Assembly: GCA_032622095.1 (NCBI GenBank) | Contig: CP136069.1 | Span: 109,152,278-109,216,277 of the forward strand | DNA length: 64,000 nucleotides | Source: Siphonodentalium dalli | Lineage: Eukaryota; Mollusca; Scaphopoda; Gadilida; Siphonodentaliidae | Direction: 5' to 3' | Part shown: positions 33,539 to 43,838 of the stretch, piece after piece | Position numbering within the stretch: the stretch's first letter is position 1 | Layout: each line of letters starts with the position of its first letter | The notes under the pieces: generated by a model | Told to the model about the DNA's origin: nothing | Database searches by the model: none | Seen by the model: only the letters and a program-made list of their open reading frames with translations | Translations under genes and position numbers: made by a program

Positions 33539-36118
33539 GTGAAGTTTGGCCAAATGATAATAAGCGCAGCAGAGAAAGCCACACCTGCCAAAATGCATAA
33601 AAAAAGCTCCAATGGTAAAAAACAATGGAACCCCAGTATAGCCAGTGCGATACAAGAAAGTAAAAAGGCCCATTATCAATGGAAAACGGCAGGTAGGCCA
33701 GTTGACACAAATAATCCACTTAAAATGGCAAAAATGGCCACTAAAAAGAAATTAAGATGTACACAAAGGCAACAAATAGCTGCAGAGAGAACCCAACTAT
33801 ATGATGAAATCTCTCAAGCCAATGCATCTAATGATCAAGTACTATTCTATAAACTTATAAATAAACAAAGGCTCACCAAGAGTGTAGTCACTGAGTATAT
33901 TGAAATAGATGGACACCAATATGGTGCCGAACAGATGATGGATGGGTGGTTTAAACACTTCAAAAAACTGTCAGAACCAAAAACTGCCGATAGATTTGAT
34001 GATACATTCCACAAACAAGTCTCGGCTGATATTGAAGCTATTGAACAAATATGTCGTGCTGATACACCATCTTTAGAACCAGTCACACTGCATGAAATTA
34101 AAACAATTGTCAATAAGCTCAAACTAAATAAAGCAGCTGACTATGCTGGAATTACGGCTGAACACCTCAAATATAGCATAGAAGAAACTGCCCCAATAAT
34201 CATGAACATCATAAACACTATATATGAAAAACTAGAAGTGCCAAAAGAAATAAAAATCGGTATATTAACACCTGTACCAAAAAAGGACAAAGACCCAACA
34301 AAACCAGGGAATTACAGGGGCATAACTATCAGCTCCATAATATGTAAAATCCTAGAAGCAACCCTGCAAGACAAACTAGACAACATACTATTACCATCAC
34401 AAAATAAAATGCAACGTGGCTTCACTCAAGGCACATCACCTCTAGTTGCTGGGCTTATGATAACTGAAGCATACAATGAAAGCAAAGACTTAAATGAGAC
34501 ATTAATATTAGAAACCCTGGATGCTGAAAAAGCATTTGACGTTGTATGGCATAAAAGCCTACTGAGAAAACTTTTCATTGATGGGATCCACAGCGACCTA
34601 TGGCTACTTGTAAATTCATTACATCATGAGGCGAATACAAAGGTAAAATGGGGTGGATCATACTCCTCAGATATACTACTTCACCAAGGAATAAGACAAG
34701 GGGCTAAATTATCAGCAATGCTCTATAAAAGATTTAACAACGACATGCTAAATCAGCTAAGTAATAATGCAGCTGGGTTTAAAATTGGCACAATTGATAT
34801 AACAGCCCCCACCTGTGCAGATGATGTAGCCATCTTAGCAAAAACAACATCTGATTTACAAACTCTCACAAGTATTGTATACAACAACTCATGTAAAGAT
34901 CGATTCGCAATGAACGCAACTAAATGCGAAATTGTCCAAATGAAAACATCTACACAAAAAATGAATGGTGAAATAAAAACTGTCCTAGGTGGAACTCCTG
35001 TTAATATCGTAGGCTCCACCAAACACCTAGGTGTAGAGCGTAATCCAACAAATACCCCAGATATCCCAAAACGAATAACAATGGGCAGACGAACCCTATA
35101 CTCCTTGATGGGTACAGGGCTACATGGAACAAACGGTATATCACCAGTAATAGCATACCAAATGTGGAACACTTTTGTCATTCCTAGAATGCTGCATGGT
35201 ATAGAAATCCTACATATGAAAAAAAAAGACATAGATGAACTCGAACGTTTCCAACGAAAAACCATGAGACAATTGCAGAGTTTATCAACACGCACAGCAA
35301 ATGCTGCTACAAATGCACTTATTGGAGCTATTCCCATCCAAGGCACTATAGATCTCAAAATTACAACATTCTATATTAATATAGCCAAAACACACAACTC
35401 TGCAGAGCGAGATCTTGCAATAAGGCAACTTATCATGAAAAATGACAACAGCCATAGCTGGTTTATACATGTCAGAGACATACTTTCCAAATATACCCTT
35501 CCTGACCCACTGCATATCATAAACACCATCCACAGTAAGGAAGATGCCAACAAATGGAAAACAATATGTAAAAAAGCTATATACCAATATTGGCATGATA
35601 TTAATGACAGAGAGTTCTCCAGTAAAACAACATTAGCAATGATCAAACTGCAAAAAAATTCCAGCAGCAAATGTCATCTTGTATGGGATTCATCAAAATA
35701 CTCGCCCGCTGCCACAAAAAAGGCTATTATAAAAACATGGTTGATGACAGACACTGATTTACTACAAATAAATAGAAAAAGATTCAGACAAAACCTGACC
35801 TCTGCCATATGTCCACTATGCAAACTAGCTGATGAGGACAGAATACACTTCATTTCACAATGTACGAACACTAGTAACCAACGACATCGTTACATACAAA
35901 AACTCAAATTATGTCTCTCAAAAACTACCACTGACAAATACATTATTGATCAACCAGAACTCTTAACTCAATTAACCTTAGACTGCACAAAACTAGAAAC
36001 CTGGAACTTCACCGATATAGAAAAAGAACAAATTGAAAAACTGGCAAGAAATTTCTTATACTCAATCCATGTGCATAGAGTAAACACTTTGAAAACAGAA
36101 GCAGACAAGCACATATAA
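33539..36118 (+). CDS. LINE reverse transcriptase with C-terminal zinc knuckle, right copy
   Basis: 859 codons, uninterrupted. RT motifs: ADYAGITAEHLK, GNYRGITISS, LDAEKAFDVVWHKSLL, QGIRQGAKLSAM and catalytic CADDVA (34814 onwards, residue 426). A CCHC knuckle CPLCKLADEDRIHFISQC is at residues 758-775, and the C-terminus is lysine-rich. The first codon is GTG and the frame is open back to 33443, so the start shown is nominal; the first in-frame ATG is at 33554. The length and C-terminal knuckle fit the Jockey/I/CR1-type LINEs; the exact clade needs a tree. Intact in both copies, it indicates recent activity. Confidence 0.92.
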   Translation: MKFGQMIISAAEKATPAKMHKKSSNGKKQWNPSIASAIQESKKAHYQWKTAGRPVDTNNPLKMAKMATKKKLRCTQRQQIAAERTQLYDEISQANASNDQVLFYKLINKQRLTKSVVTEYIEIDGHQYGAEQMMDGWFKHFKKLSEPKTADRFDDTFHKQVSADIEAIEQICRADTPSLEPVTLHEIKTIVNKLKLNKAADYAGITAEHLKYSIEETAPIIMNIINTIYEKLEVPKEIKIGILTPVPKKDKDPTKPGNYRGITISSIICKILEATLQDKLDNILLPSQNKMQRGFTQGTSPLVAGLMITEAYNESKDLNETLILETLDAEKAFDVVWHKSLLRKLFIDGIHSDLWLLVNSLHHEANTKVKWGGSYSSDILLHQGIRQGAKLSAMLYKRFNNDMLNQLSNNAAGFKIGTIDITAPTCADDVAILAKTTSDLQTLTSIVYNNSCKDRFAMNATKCEIVQMKTSTQKMNGEIKTVLGGTPVNIVGSTKHLGVERNPTNTPDIPKRITMGRRTLYSLMGTGLHGTNGISPVIAYQMWNTFVIPRMLHGIEILHMKKKDIDELERFQRKTMRQLQSLSTRTANAATNALIGAIPIQGTIDLKITTFYINIAKTHNSAERDLAIRQLIMKNDNSHSWFIHVRDILSKYTLPDPLHIINTIHSKEDANKWKTICKKAIYQYWHDINDREFSSKTTLAMIKLQKNSSSKCHLVWDSSKYSPAATKKAIIKTWLMTDTDLLQINRKRFRQNLTSAICPLCKLADEDRIHFISQCTNTSNQRHRYIQKLKLCLSKTTTDKYIIDQPELLTQLTLDCTKLETWNFTDIEKEQIEKLARNFLYSIHVHRVNTLKTEADKHI

Positions 36119-36482
36119 AATGACAAACTAGCCGAGCTGTACAGGCAAAACAACTACCTGTAAATATTCTTGTCAATACGACAATTTTAACTATACCAAT
36201 CTTAAAAACAAAACAAAAATATACATGTACATATGTACATATGAAAGCTCAACCTAAAAGTTTTTAAGTGCAACTTACGCACACACAAATCTTTTAACTC
36301 ACTAGTACCACAATTTTACCAATATTTTATCATTACTGTAGTTTTACTTGGTTTTATTTGACTTATTTTTACTTCCATTATTTTATATACCCAATATAAT
36401 GGGGTGCTCCTCACTTAAAGGAGGGAAATCCACAACAAGCAAGCAAGCACAAAGATGGATTATATAACTTGTCCGTGTGTGT

Positions 36483-37060
36483 GTGTGCGTGTGTGATTAA
36501 TCAACAACACGGGCTACAGGTCGTACCTTTGGTCGGATCATTATGAAATTTGTCACAATTGTTGACATTGACATGTAGATGAGAACAAGTCAATTTTGGG
36601 GTCATTCGAGTAAAAACATGGTGGCCATCTTGGATTTCAAAATTCAATCTATTAGCTTGGGCTACAGGTCGTACTGTTCATCTGATCATCATGAAATTTG
36701 TCATGGATGTTAATATTGACAAGTAGATAGGAACGAGTTATTTTGGGGTCATTCGGCCAAAAAACATGGCCGCCAGTGGCCATCTTGGATTTTACTCTTT
36801 GCATGACTAAATCCTTTGGCATGGGCTACAGATCGTAGCTTTGGTCGGATCATCATGAAATTTGTCATGGATGTTAACAATGACATGTAGATGGGAACGA
36901 GTCATTTTGGTGTCATTCAGCCAAAAAACATGGCTGCCAGCAGCCATCTTGGATTTTACTCTTTACATGACTAAATCATTTGACACAGCCTACAGGTCGT
37001 ATCTTTTGTCGGATCATCATGAAATTTGTAATGGGAACATGTAAATGGGAACAAGTCTTT
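36483..37060 (+). mobile_element. F1 fragment, head and tail missing
   Basis: Starts in the linker (TGTCCGTGTGTGTGTGTGCG) 36 bp after the LINE 3' end, without the hairpin, and has about three and a half monomers. It is cut by a 19-nt poly-G run at 37075-37093. Confidence 0.7.
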
Positions 37061-37605
37061 TTTGGGAAATGCAAGGGGGGGGGGGGGGGGGGGTTATTTG
37101 TTAATTATGCCTAATTGCCTATTATATACCGAGACACTAAAGCATTGGACATTTGAGGTATTTTTATTGCAAAAAGGGTAAGTTTATCTCAAATTATTAC
37201 ATGAGTTAAGGACACAATCCCATTTTCTTTGAGGCCTTATCTCAAGTGAATCATTTATTTTGCTTGCATGCTTTAATTGCTTTTCAACTTATAATTTTTT
37301 TATTTCATTCCAAATGACTGCTTTTCATGTAAAAACCACTTCAATGTGATGCAAAGTTATTATTAACAATCAGATAAGAGCTAACACAGCTTCTCTTGGT
37401 TCTCATTGGGCTAAACAAAGAATATGTTGGAAAAATTACCCCAGTATTTCACCCCTCAGCCATTACTATTATTTAATTTTGAGGAAATCCCCCCCCCCCC
37501 CCCGTAATACTATTCCGCCCCTATGTTTATTTGGATCACAAGAGTACATACACATGTAGGCGGCTAGGCCTACTGAATGCAATGACTACTGACTTCACTG
37601 AACTT
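37061..37605. other. spacer with poly-G and poly-C runs
   Basis: Poly-G at 37075-37093 and poly-C at 37489-37503; otherwise no feature. It ends in GAACTT (37600-37605), the left target duplication of the next element. Confidence 0.5.
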
Positions 37606-38873
37606 TATGGAGCCCGGGAGGTGACATGGTAAATATATTTTATAATCCGTGCGCACGGATTAATAATTCGTGCGCACGAATTAATAAACCGTGCGCACGA
37701 ATTAATAATCCGTGCGCACGAATTAGTAATCCGTGCGCACGGATTAACAACCCCCCTTGCATTTCCCAAGGAATGTCAATGGGGATAACGTTTCTTCGTA
37801 ATATGTTGAGCTGAACATAATACCATTGTTGACTAATAACCCGTCGTCGCCCTATGATGAGTTTTACCTGGCGAGCTCCTAACATGGCATGTTTGTGGTA
37901 TATATATGGGTGTGGATAACAGGTGGGGTGGACCAAAAGCTATTGTTTCAATGCCATACCTGCCATGTTGTACGGTGGAAAAATCATTGCACAACGATCC
38001 ATATGAGTATCTATATTATAGAGTTAAGGAAAATGGGATACTCATACCCCCCGTGACCACAAGGCACCGCGGGTCACATCTATTCCCGTACATGTAAAAA
38101 CTGTTCAGTCCGGAACTGGCTTACACATGGGTCTATTATATTCAATTCAGCCCATGAAAGGAACTTTACACCCCTCCCCCCTCCCCCCCCCCCCCCCCCC
38201 CTAATTGACCCTCATTCCATCTTCCACAAAAATAAATACTGATGCATGTCTTCAGTATTTAGTCTTGCTGAAGAGGATATCCTACATCTTATACTCCATT
38301 TCGGCCATTCCTGATATCATATATATCGGTATGGTGCAGTCGTCACTGCGCAACGATCCGTTATATGCATGTATACTTTAGAGTGAAATATACTGGCATA
38401 CTATCCGTGAGCATCACATAGCATCCCGGTTTATATATGTATACATGAATGTGCAGTCCGGCCCTGGCTTACACACGAGCGGGGGCACACTAACTAGTCA
38501 CCACGGTCCATATGGGCAAATACTCCAATAGTGAGCCCACGTGGACACCATAGCCTAATATAATTTGTAACTAAGTAAGCCCTACTGGCATACGGTCGCA
38601 TACCCCCAGGGAAGCATCCACGTATCAAACATACTTTCATGTAAAATTTGTTGTCGCAACTGCGTTGTAAAGGAGTCCGCAGGCGTGAGGCCATTTTGAC
38701 TGAATTACCGATAGGACAGTATTTATATATGTTAAACCGTGCGCACGGATTATTAATTCGTGCGCACGGTTTATTAATTCGTGCGCACGAAATAGTAGTT
38801 CGTGCGCACGGATTATTAATCCGTGCGCACGGATTATAAAATATATTTACCATGTCACCTCCCGGGCTCCATA
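37606..38873. mobile_element. foldback-type TIR element with palindromic repeats, 6-bp TSD
   Basis: 1268 bp bounded by long inverted repeats 37606-37746 and 38733-38873 that start TATGGAGCCCGGGAGGTGAC. Each TIR contains five copies of the palindrome CGTGCGCACG, or its GTGCGCAC core, spaced about 21-22 bp by ATTAATAAT-like linkers. The element is flanked by GAACTT on both sides (37600-37605, 38874-38879). The interior has two diverged direct repeats (CAACGATCC and CCGG...CTGGCTTACACA near 37995-38130 and 38350-38475) and no ORF. It must be mobilised in trans; the superfamily is unknown to me. Confidence 0.85.
37646..37746. repeat. array of CGTGCGCACG palindromes, left TIR
   Basis: Five GTGCGCAC cores at about 22-bp intervals with AATTAATAATCC-type linkers. 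The right TIR (38733-38835) has the same number in inverted order. Confidence 0.85.
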
Positions 38874-38911
38874 GAACTTCAATATGAATTCGAGAATTAT
38901 GTTTCTATTAA

Positions 38912-39555
38912 AGGGGTACTGTACTCCAATTTCAATAAATTCCCGGTGACAATAACGATCTAATATCAATATTATATTTTAAAATAACTAATTTGAGTCG
39001 ACGATGTCTACTGAAAACGTTCCGGTTAACAGGCTATCACAAAATTAAAATTGAATTATTTAATATAAATTCATTTATGGCTGGAGTCATAAAATGGAGA
39101 ATTATGCCAGTACGAGTTACCGTTCTTGAAATAGTATCTGTTGCGTGTCTTTTATCGACGGCCGTTCGCGAACATTATTGAGTTGCACACATAACATGTT
39201 ACCTGCAAAAGAAAGGCCCGCTATAACCGAATCGGAAAAAGGAGAAAGAAACAAGAGTCCTGAAGCGTCAATAATTTTATACGGAGTGAGATTGTTCGAT
39301 GGAAGAGATTGGATGCATCAATTGAAGCTGTGAACAATGAACTTCCGGTTCTTCCTGCGACATGAGTCTTCTCCGGTGAAGGTCAAAAACATGGCGCGTA
39401 GTTTGAAATCGTAATATTTTTGTTTCCAAGATCAATATTTTCTTCGCTAAATTAGGTTTACACGAAACTCATATAACACGAACACAATCTAACTTGAAAG
39501 TTATTTCAATGGGAGTAAATAAAAAAAATTGTCTATCCCTGTGTACAGTACCCCT
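38912..39555. mobile_element. TTAA-flanked MITE, copy A
   Basis: Ends AGGGGTACTGTACTCC and GTGTACAGTACCCCT are inverted repeats. TTAA flanks both sides (38908-38911 and 39556-39559), as for piggyBac-type insertion. It has 644 bp, no ORF of note, and is about 70 percent similar to copy B by eye. Confidence 0.75.
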
Positions 39556-39559
39556 TTAA

Positions 39560-40142
39560 AGGGGTACTGTACGCCATTTTCATTAAATTTCCGGTGACAA
39601 CAACGATCTAATATCGATAATATATAGAAACATAAGTAATTTGAGTCGAAGATGTATTCTGTAAACGCTCAGGTTAATAGGCTATCTTAAAATTTAATAA
39701 TTTAAAAGTTAATAATTTGATATAAATTGAATTTATGACTGGAGCCATAAAATGGCGTCAATTAAATTACGAATTTCCGTACTCAAATAAAGTAATTGAG
39801 GGATACTGGCTTGCTAAACCGATCGCACACACGATCGCTTAAAATATTATGATGATACGGGGAGAACAAACAAGCCACTCACTGACTAGCGATGATACAA
39901 TAACTTAAATGATTATATGGGACTAGTATGCATATAATATAACTTTTATTTGATTCATTTGGTTGAAAACTGTACAAAAATTACTCGACAACGACAATTT
40001 GTATTTTTGCATTCCGGTGAATTTGTCATCCGTAACACTACTTCGTACTCAACAGACTTTCAAATAATGAAAAAATTGTTACCTTATTCTCCGACTCGGA
40101 GACTATAAAAACCAACAACAACATTTGGCGTACAGTACCCCT
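39560..40142. mobile_element. TTAA-flanked MITE, copy B
   Basis: Ends AGGGGTACTGTACGCC and GGCGTACAGTACCCCT are inverted repeats; TTAA at 39556-39559 and 40143-40146. It lies in direct orientation immediately after copy A, sharing the central TTAA. Shared internal landmarks include CAACGATCTAATATCRATAA and TAATTTGAGTCGA. Confidence 0.75.
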
Positions 40143-40386
40143 TTAAACGCTAGTCATTTTAGTGGCAATCGGTATTACTGAATGCCTTAGTATATCAATG
40201 TATTATCGCCTTTCATCACCGGCATTACTGGAGATGAAATTATAAAAATTCTGCCATTCCTGACAAGAATCTTAAAAAAAAAACTATTTTCCGCCTATTT
40301 TTTTTCGTCACAACTACCATAATTAATCGGTATTCCCGAATAAGTGGTACGCTATAAGTAACGAAAGATAACAAGTGTTAGTGAAG

Positions 40387-40845
40387 ATGTCTACTTTGAA
40401 TATAAATGAAGCAACGCTCGACGAGTTGCAACAACTGAAGGATATCGGACCGGTTCAAACAAAAGCTATTGTGAAGAGGAGGAAAGAGAAGAATGGTAAA
40501 TTGAACTGGGAAGAAGTAAAGGGCATAACTGAGATACCATTGCCTATATGGGAATCTTTGATAAAAAGGAAGATTATTTCTTTCGAGTCCGACAAGACGG
40601 GCGAAATCAAAATTTCAGACCTGATGGGTGAAATTCGCGAAATGAAGAATGAAAGACAGGAACACCTGAATAAGCTAGAGGTTCTGTACACTAATATTCA
40701 GGACAGCCGTGATCGGTTGGACCACACAATAGCTGAACTGGAAGAGGCAAAGGAAAGCAACCACATACTGAGAGAAGAATTGAAGAATATTAGAAAAGAC
40801 AGAGAAAGTGAATCAGAATACCGAAGAAAACAAGACAGTCAATGA
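40387..40845 (+). CDS. helix-hairpin-helix plus coiled-coil protein, unknown
   Basis: 152 codons from ATG 40387 (a GTG lies 12 nt upstream in frame). Residues 3-60 look like a ComEA-type helix-hairpin-helix DNA-binding region: LNINEATLDELQQLKDIGP, then KAIVKRRKEKNGKL and VKGITEIP. Residues about 75-145 form a charged, heptad-rich helix (EIREMKNERQEHLNKL and onwards), a likely coiled coil. It ends TGA at 40843. A second frame (40808-41134) is open across the stop and has a donor-like AA|GTATGT near 40976, so an exon structure or a frameshifted longer protein is possible. It sits just after two MITEs and before F2 repeats. It may be a host exon or a captured fragment; I do not recognise the protein. 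Confidence 0.6.
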   Translation: MSTLNINEATLDELQQLKDIGPVQTKAIVKRRKEKNGKLNWEEVKGITEIPLPIWESLIKRKIISFESDKTGEIKISDLMGEIREMKNERQEHLNKLEVLYTNIQDSRDRLDHTIAELEEAKESNHILREELKNIRKDRESESEYRRKQDSQ

Positions 40846-41269
40846 CTGTGGGGTCGCTCACCAGACTGCAAAGACTGATAAGACTGGGACTCTGGAGACC
40901 AAAACAGTCATCACTTTTCATAATCACTTTAAAAGAAGTAGTTTTAAACAGGATATGTGGCTAGAGAGACTTCAAGTATGTAGATTGGTGAAAATCCACC
41001 TTGAAATTGCCAACTGTACACTACTGATCACCCCCCATCCTCCAGTCAACAAGTCCCCTCCCAACCGGGCTCCAGACTCCCAAGTCTTAGGTTGGAATTT
41101 CACAACCGACACCTCAAACTTTCTCAATTGTTGAAAATTTCCAATCTCACAAGCGCCTTTTTCTAAAACCATTTAGACATGTTTGAAGCCCAATTATCCA
41201 TGGACGCAAAACACAATACATGTATGTCAGACCAATCAGTCAGGTGGTTCCAAGGTAGATGTTTCAATG
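40846..41269. other. possible continuation of the helix-hairpin-helix gene; otherwise empty
   Basis: Open in the second frame to 41134 with weakly protein-like sequence. No repeat recognised. Confidence 0.3.
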
Positions 41270-41837
41270 AATTTGGTATTTCGATGATTTTATTAGACAC
41301 AAAAGTGTTAACTCCCCATAGCCTGCCATTTCTTGACAGGTTGACCTCATTTTAACAAATCGGAATCTCAGTCACTAAAGGATCCTCCTGATTCATCCAT
41401 ACTATATGTAAGCTAAATAGTCCAAACTCTCTTGAGAAGACATTTTAAGAATTACTATAGAGACATATATTTATGTCCCTGGTCCCACCCTATTTAACAT
41501 GGTGACCCCATCTGAATAAATTTGAATCCCAGACACCAAAGAACCCTTCATACATATCATAAATATCAGTAAAATAGACCTGATGGTCTATTGTGAAGGA
41601 AGCATATTAAGAGGGAAACTGTCCTTCGCTTGGCCCCTATTTGACCAGGTGACCCCATTAAAAAAATATCTGAATTGCAGTCAAGGAAGAACATTCCATT
41701 CTATATAAGGCAACTAGTTCTTGCAAACATATTTTAAGAATTACTATGTAGTGAAATAGTTAAGTCTCTTGCTCTGCCCTTATTTGACTTTGTGATCCCA
41801 TTTTCACAAATCTGATAAGGATAAGAATTAAGTTCCC
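41270..41837 (-). mobile_element. F2 monomers, degenerate
   Basis: About three diverged 170-180 bp units, each with TTAAGAATTACTATG-like, TTATGTCCCTGGTCCCACCC-like and TTTGACC...GTGACCCCAT motifs. They belong to the F2 element whose head is at 43838, and are separated from it by the following repeat block. Confidence 0.55.
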
Positions 41838-42930
41838 CAGTTGAAGTTGGTGATATTCACCCATTGGGCACCTCATTTATGAATTTTATCTTCTGCAAAT
41901 TAGGGGATATAGAAACTTTAAAATTTAACTAACAACAACAATGTAAATTTGATACTATAGATACTGTGCGGGATAGCATCACAAAAAGCGTGTCTGTTTC
42001 TACATTGTGCATGCCTGGCCTCAAGCAACACAATGTATTATACAATCAAGCCTTGAAATAGTGTGATAGTGTGTCTGTCATTTGCAGAATGAGGTCCCCA
42101 GAGGGTGAATTTAGTGACGCTAAATTCACCCTCTGGGGACCTCATTCTGACAAGGCCCTCAACTGCTATGGAAGATCTAGAATAAAATTGAATTTCCCCA
42201 GTTGAAGTTGGTGATGTTCACCCATTGGGCCCCTCAATTATGAATTTTATCTTCTGCAAATTAGGGGATATAGAAACTTCCTAGAAGGGAAAATTAACTA
42301 ACAAATTTAACTAACAACAATGTAAATTTGATACTATAGATACTTCCCAGAAGATGAGGCCTAAGCAGAATGAGGTCTCCAGATGGTGAATTTGGTGATG
42401 CTTGCCCGCTGTGTGGGATAGCATCACTAAAAGCACTACATTGTGCATGTCTGGCCTCAAGCAACACAATGTATTATACAATCAAGCCTTGAAAAAGTCT
42501 GTCTGTTATTTGCAGAATGAGGTCCCCAGAGGGTGAATTTAGTGACGCTATCCTGCACAGCGGGCTAGTATCACTAAATTCACCCTCTGGGGACCTCAAC
42601 TGCTATGGAAGACCTAGAATAAGATTGAAGTTCCCCAGTTGAAGTTGGTGATGTTCACCCATTGGGCACCTCAATCATGAATTTTATCTTCTGCAAATTA
42701 GGGGATATATAAACTTCCTAGAAGGGAAATTTAACTAACAATAATGTAAATTTGATGCTATAGATACTTCCCAGAAGATGAGGCCTATTAAAGCAGAATG
42801 AGATCTTGAGACTCTAGATACTTCCCAGAAGATGAGGCCTAAGCAGAATAAGGTTCTCAGAGGGTGTATTTGGTTATGCTAGCCTGCTGTGTGGGGCAAC
42901 ATAAATTCACCCTCTGGGAACCTCATTCTA
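41838..42930. repeat. repeat block with three 330-420 bp units and long inverted segments
   Basis: Units share CCCAGTTGAAGTTGGTGATR, TTCACCCATTGGGC, CTTCTGCAAATTAGGGGATA, ACAATGTAAATTTGATRCTA and CCAGAAGATGAGGCCT. They begin near 41838, 42198 and 42630. GTCCCCAGAGGGTGAATTTA and its complement recur. At 42086-42148 they form a perfect 29-bp inverted repeat with a 5-nt loop; near 42514-42597 a similar pair is 30 bp apart. One related copy lies at 22370-22575. No coding. Confidence 0.65.
42086..42148. repeat. perfect 29-bp inverted repeat, 5-nt loop
   Basis: Arms 42086-42114 and 42120-42148 (AGAATGAGGTCCCCAGAGGG onwards), loop TGACG. A cruciform or hairpin would be very stable. Confidence 0.9.
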
Positions 42931-43249
42931 CAAATGCCAGGCACTCTTAATTCAAACTTGGAGAAAATGAAATTAATCTGATTTTTATGACCACTGAGTG
43001 ATAATGTAAACAACAAGGGTGCTTCATTGATAACACCATTAATCTCATTTAAATTACAAATGACATGAATTACACTCTCTGGGGATGGAGAGCACTATGG
43101 CATAGCAGTTGTTATCTACCCATCTGCCAGTTGTATAAACATGTGTCCATCAGAGCACATGGGTGGCTTGCTGTAGTAGAGAATACAAGGATTAAAGTAA
43201 TTTACTGAACATTTCTGTACATCTGTCTGTTCCTGATTTCTCCCAAACC
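42931..43249. other. unassigned spacer
   Basis: No gene or clear repeat recognised. Confidence 0.35.
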
Positions 43250-43838
43250 CCCGATTTCAACCAAATATAGTGGAGTGACTAGAGGTACCTCCCCTCCCCT
43301 CCCAAAGATGTAATGTCATAGGTTCTTCAAAATTTTAATGAGTTTTTTTTAAATTTTATTTAAAAATAAAATATTTTATTTAATAAAAACAAATTATTTA
43401 TTAAAAATAAAATATATATATATATTTTTTTTGGTTAAATTGAGCAAAAAGTTGAAAAAAAAATGAAAAAAATAAAGATTTATGTCCATAGCCCCACCCA
43501 CATTTGACCCAGTGACCTGATTTGAACAAATCTGAACCACAGTCACCCAAGGTACCCTCATACCAAATATGAACCCATTCGGCCCCGACAACTTCAGAAA
43601 AGAAGTCGTTTTAAGAATTACTATGTGGAAAAATAGTTATGGTCCTGACATATTTGACTTGGTGACCTCATTTGAACAAATCTGAATGAGAGTCACCTAG
43701 GGAACATCCACACCAAATATGAACCAATTCGGTATGATAGTTTCAGAGGAGATGTTTTTTAAAAAGTTGACGGACGCACGGACGGACGAGGAGTGATGAC
43801 TATAGCTCCACCGGAGACTTCGTCTCAGGTGAGCTAAT
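43250..43838 (-). mobile_element. F2 element, head at right
   Basis: Monomers with GACCTCATTTGAACAAATCT and AACATCCACACCAAATATGA are followed by a GACGGACGCACGGACGGACG linker and the hairpin AGCTCCACCGGAGAC, TTCG, TCTCAGGTGAGCT (43804-43838). It contains an AT-rich run at 43345-43435. Confidence 0.7.

Larger units (their letters stand above)
32279..36447 (+). mobile_element. near-intact LINE, right copy of a head-to-head pair
   Basis: Mirror image of 28007-32179. Starts CAACAACAAAAGCGTG near 32281, has a 5' region with an open frame (32346 onwards) of uncertain meaning, endonuclease, RT and a 330-bp 3' UTR to AAGCAAGCAAG at 36447. Both copies stop matching at the same 3' position, which therefore is the true 3' end of the element. 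The flanks outside the pair are unrelated to each other, except for a possible CAC on both sides. Confidence 0.9.

Noticed and set aside
28007-36447. Pure assembly or sequencing hairpin artefact as explanation for the palindrome
   Set aside because: The arms differ by substitutions and indels, and both end exactly at the LINE 3' end with unrelated flanks. An artefact would mirror the flank as well. It still deserves long-read confirmation.
37640-37936. LLIRAHG-repeat protein
   Set aside because: A translation of the CGTGCGCACG palindrome array in the transposon TIR, seen on both strands.
37646-38835. CRISPR-like array (regular GTGCGCAC repeats with about 14-bp linkers)
   Set aside because: The repeats are inside inverted ends of a transposon, linkers are themselves similar, spacing is too short and the genome is eukaryotic.
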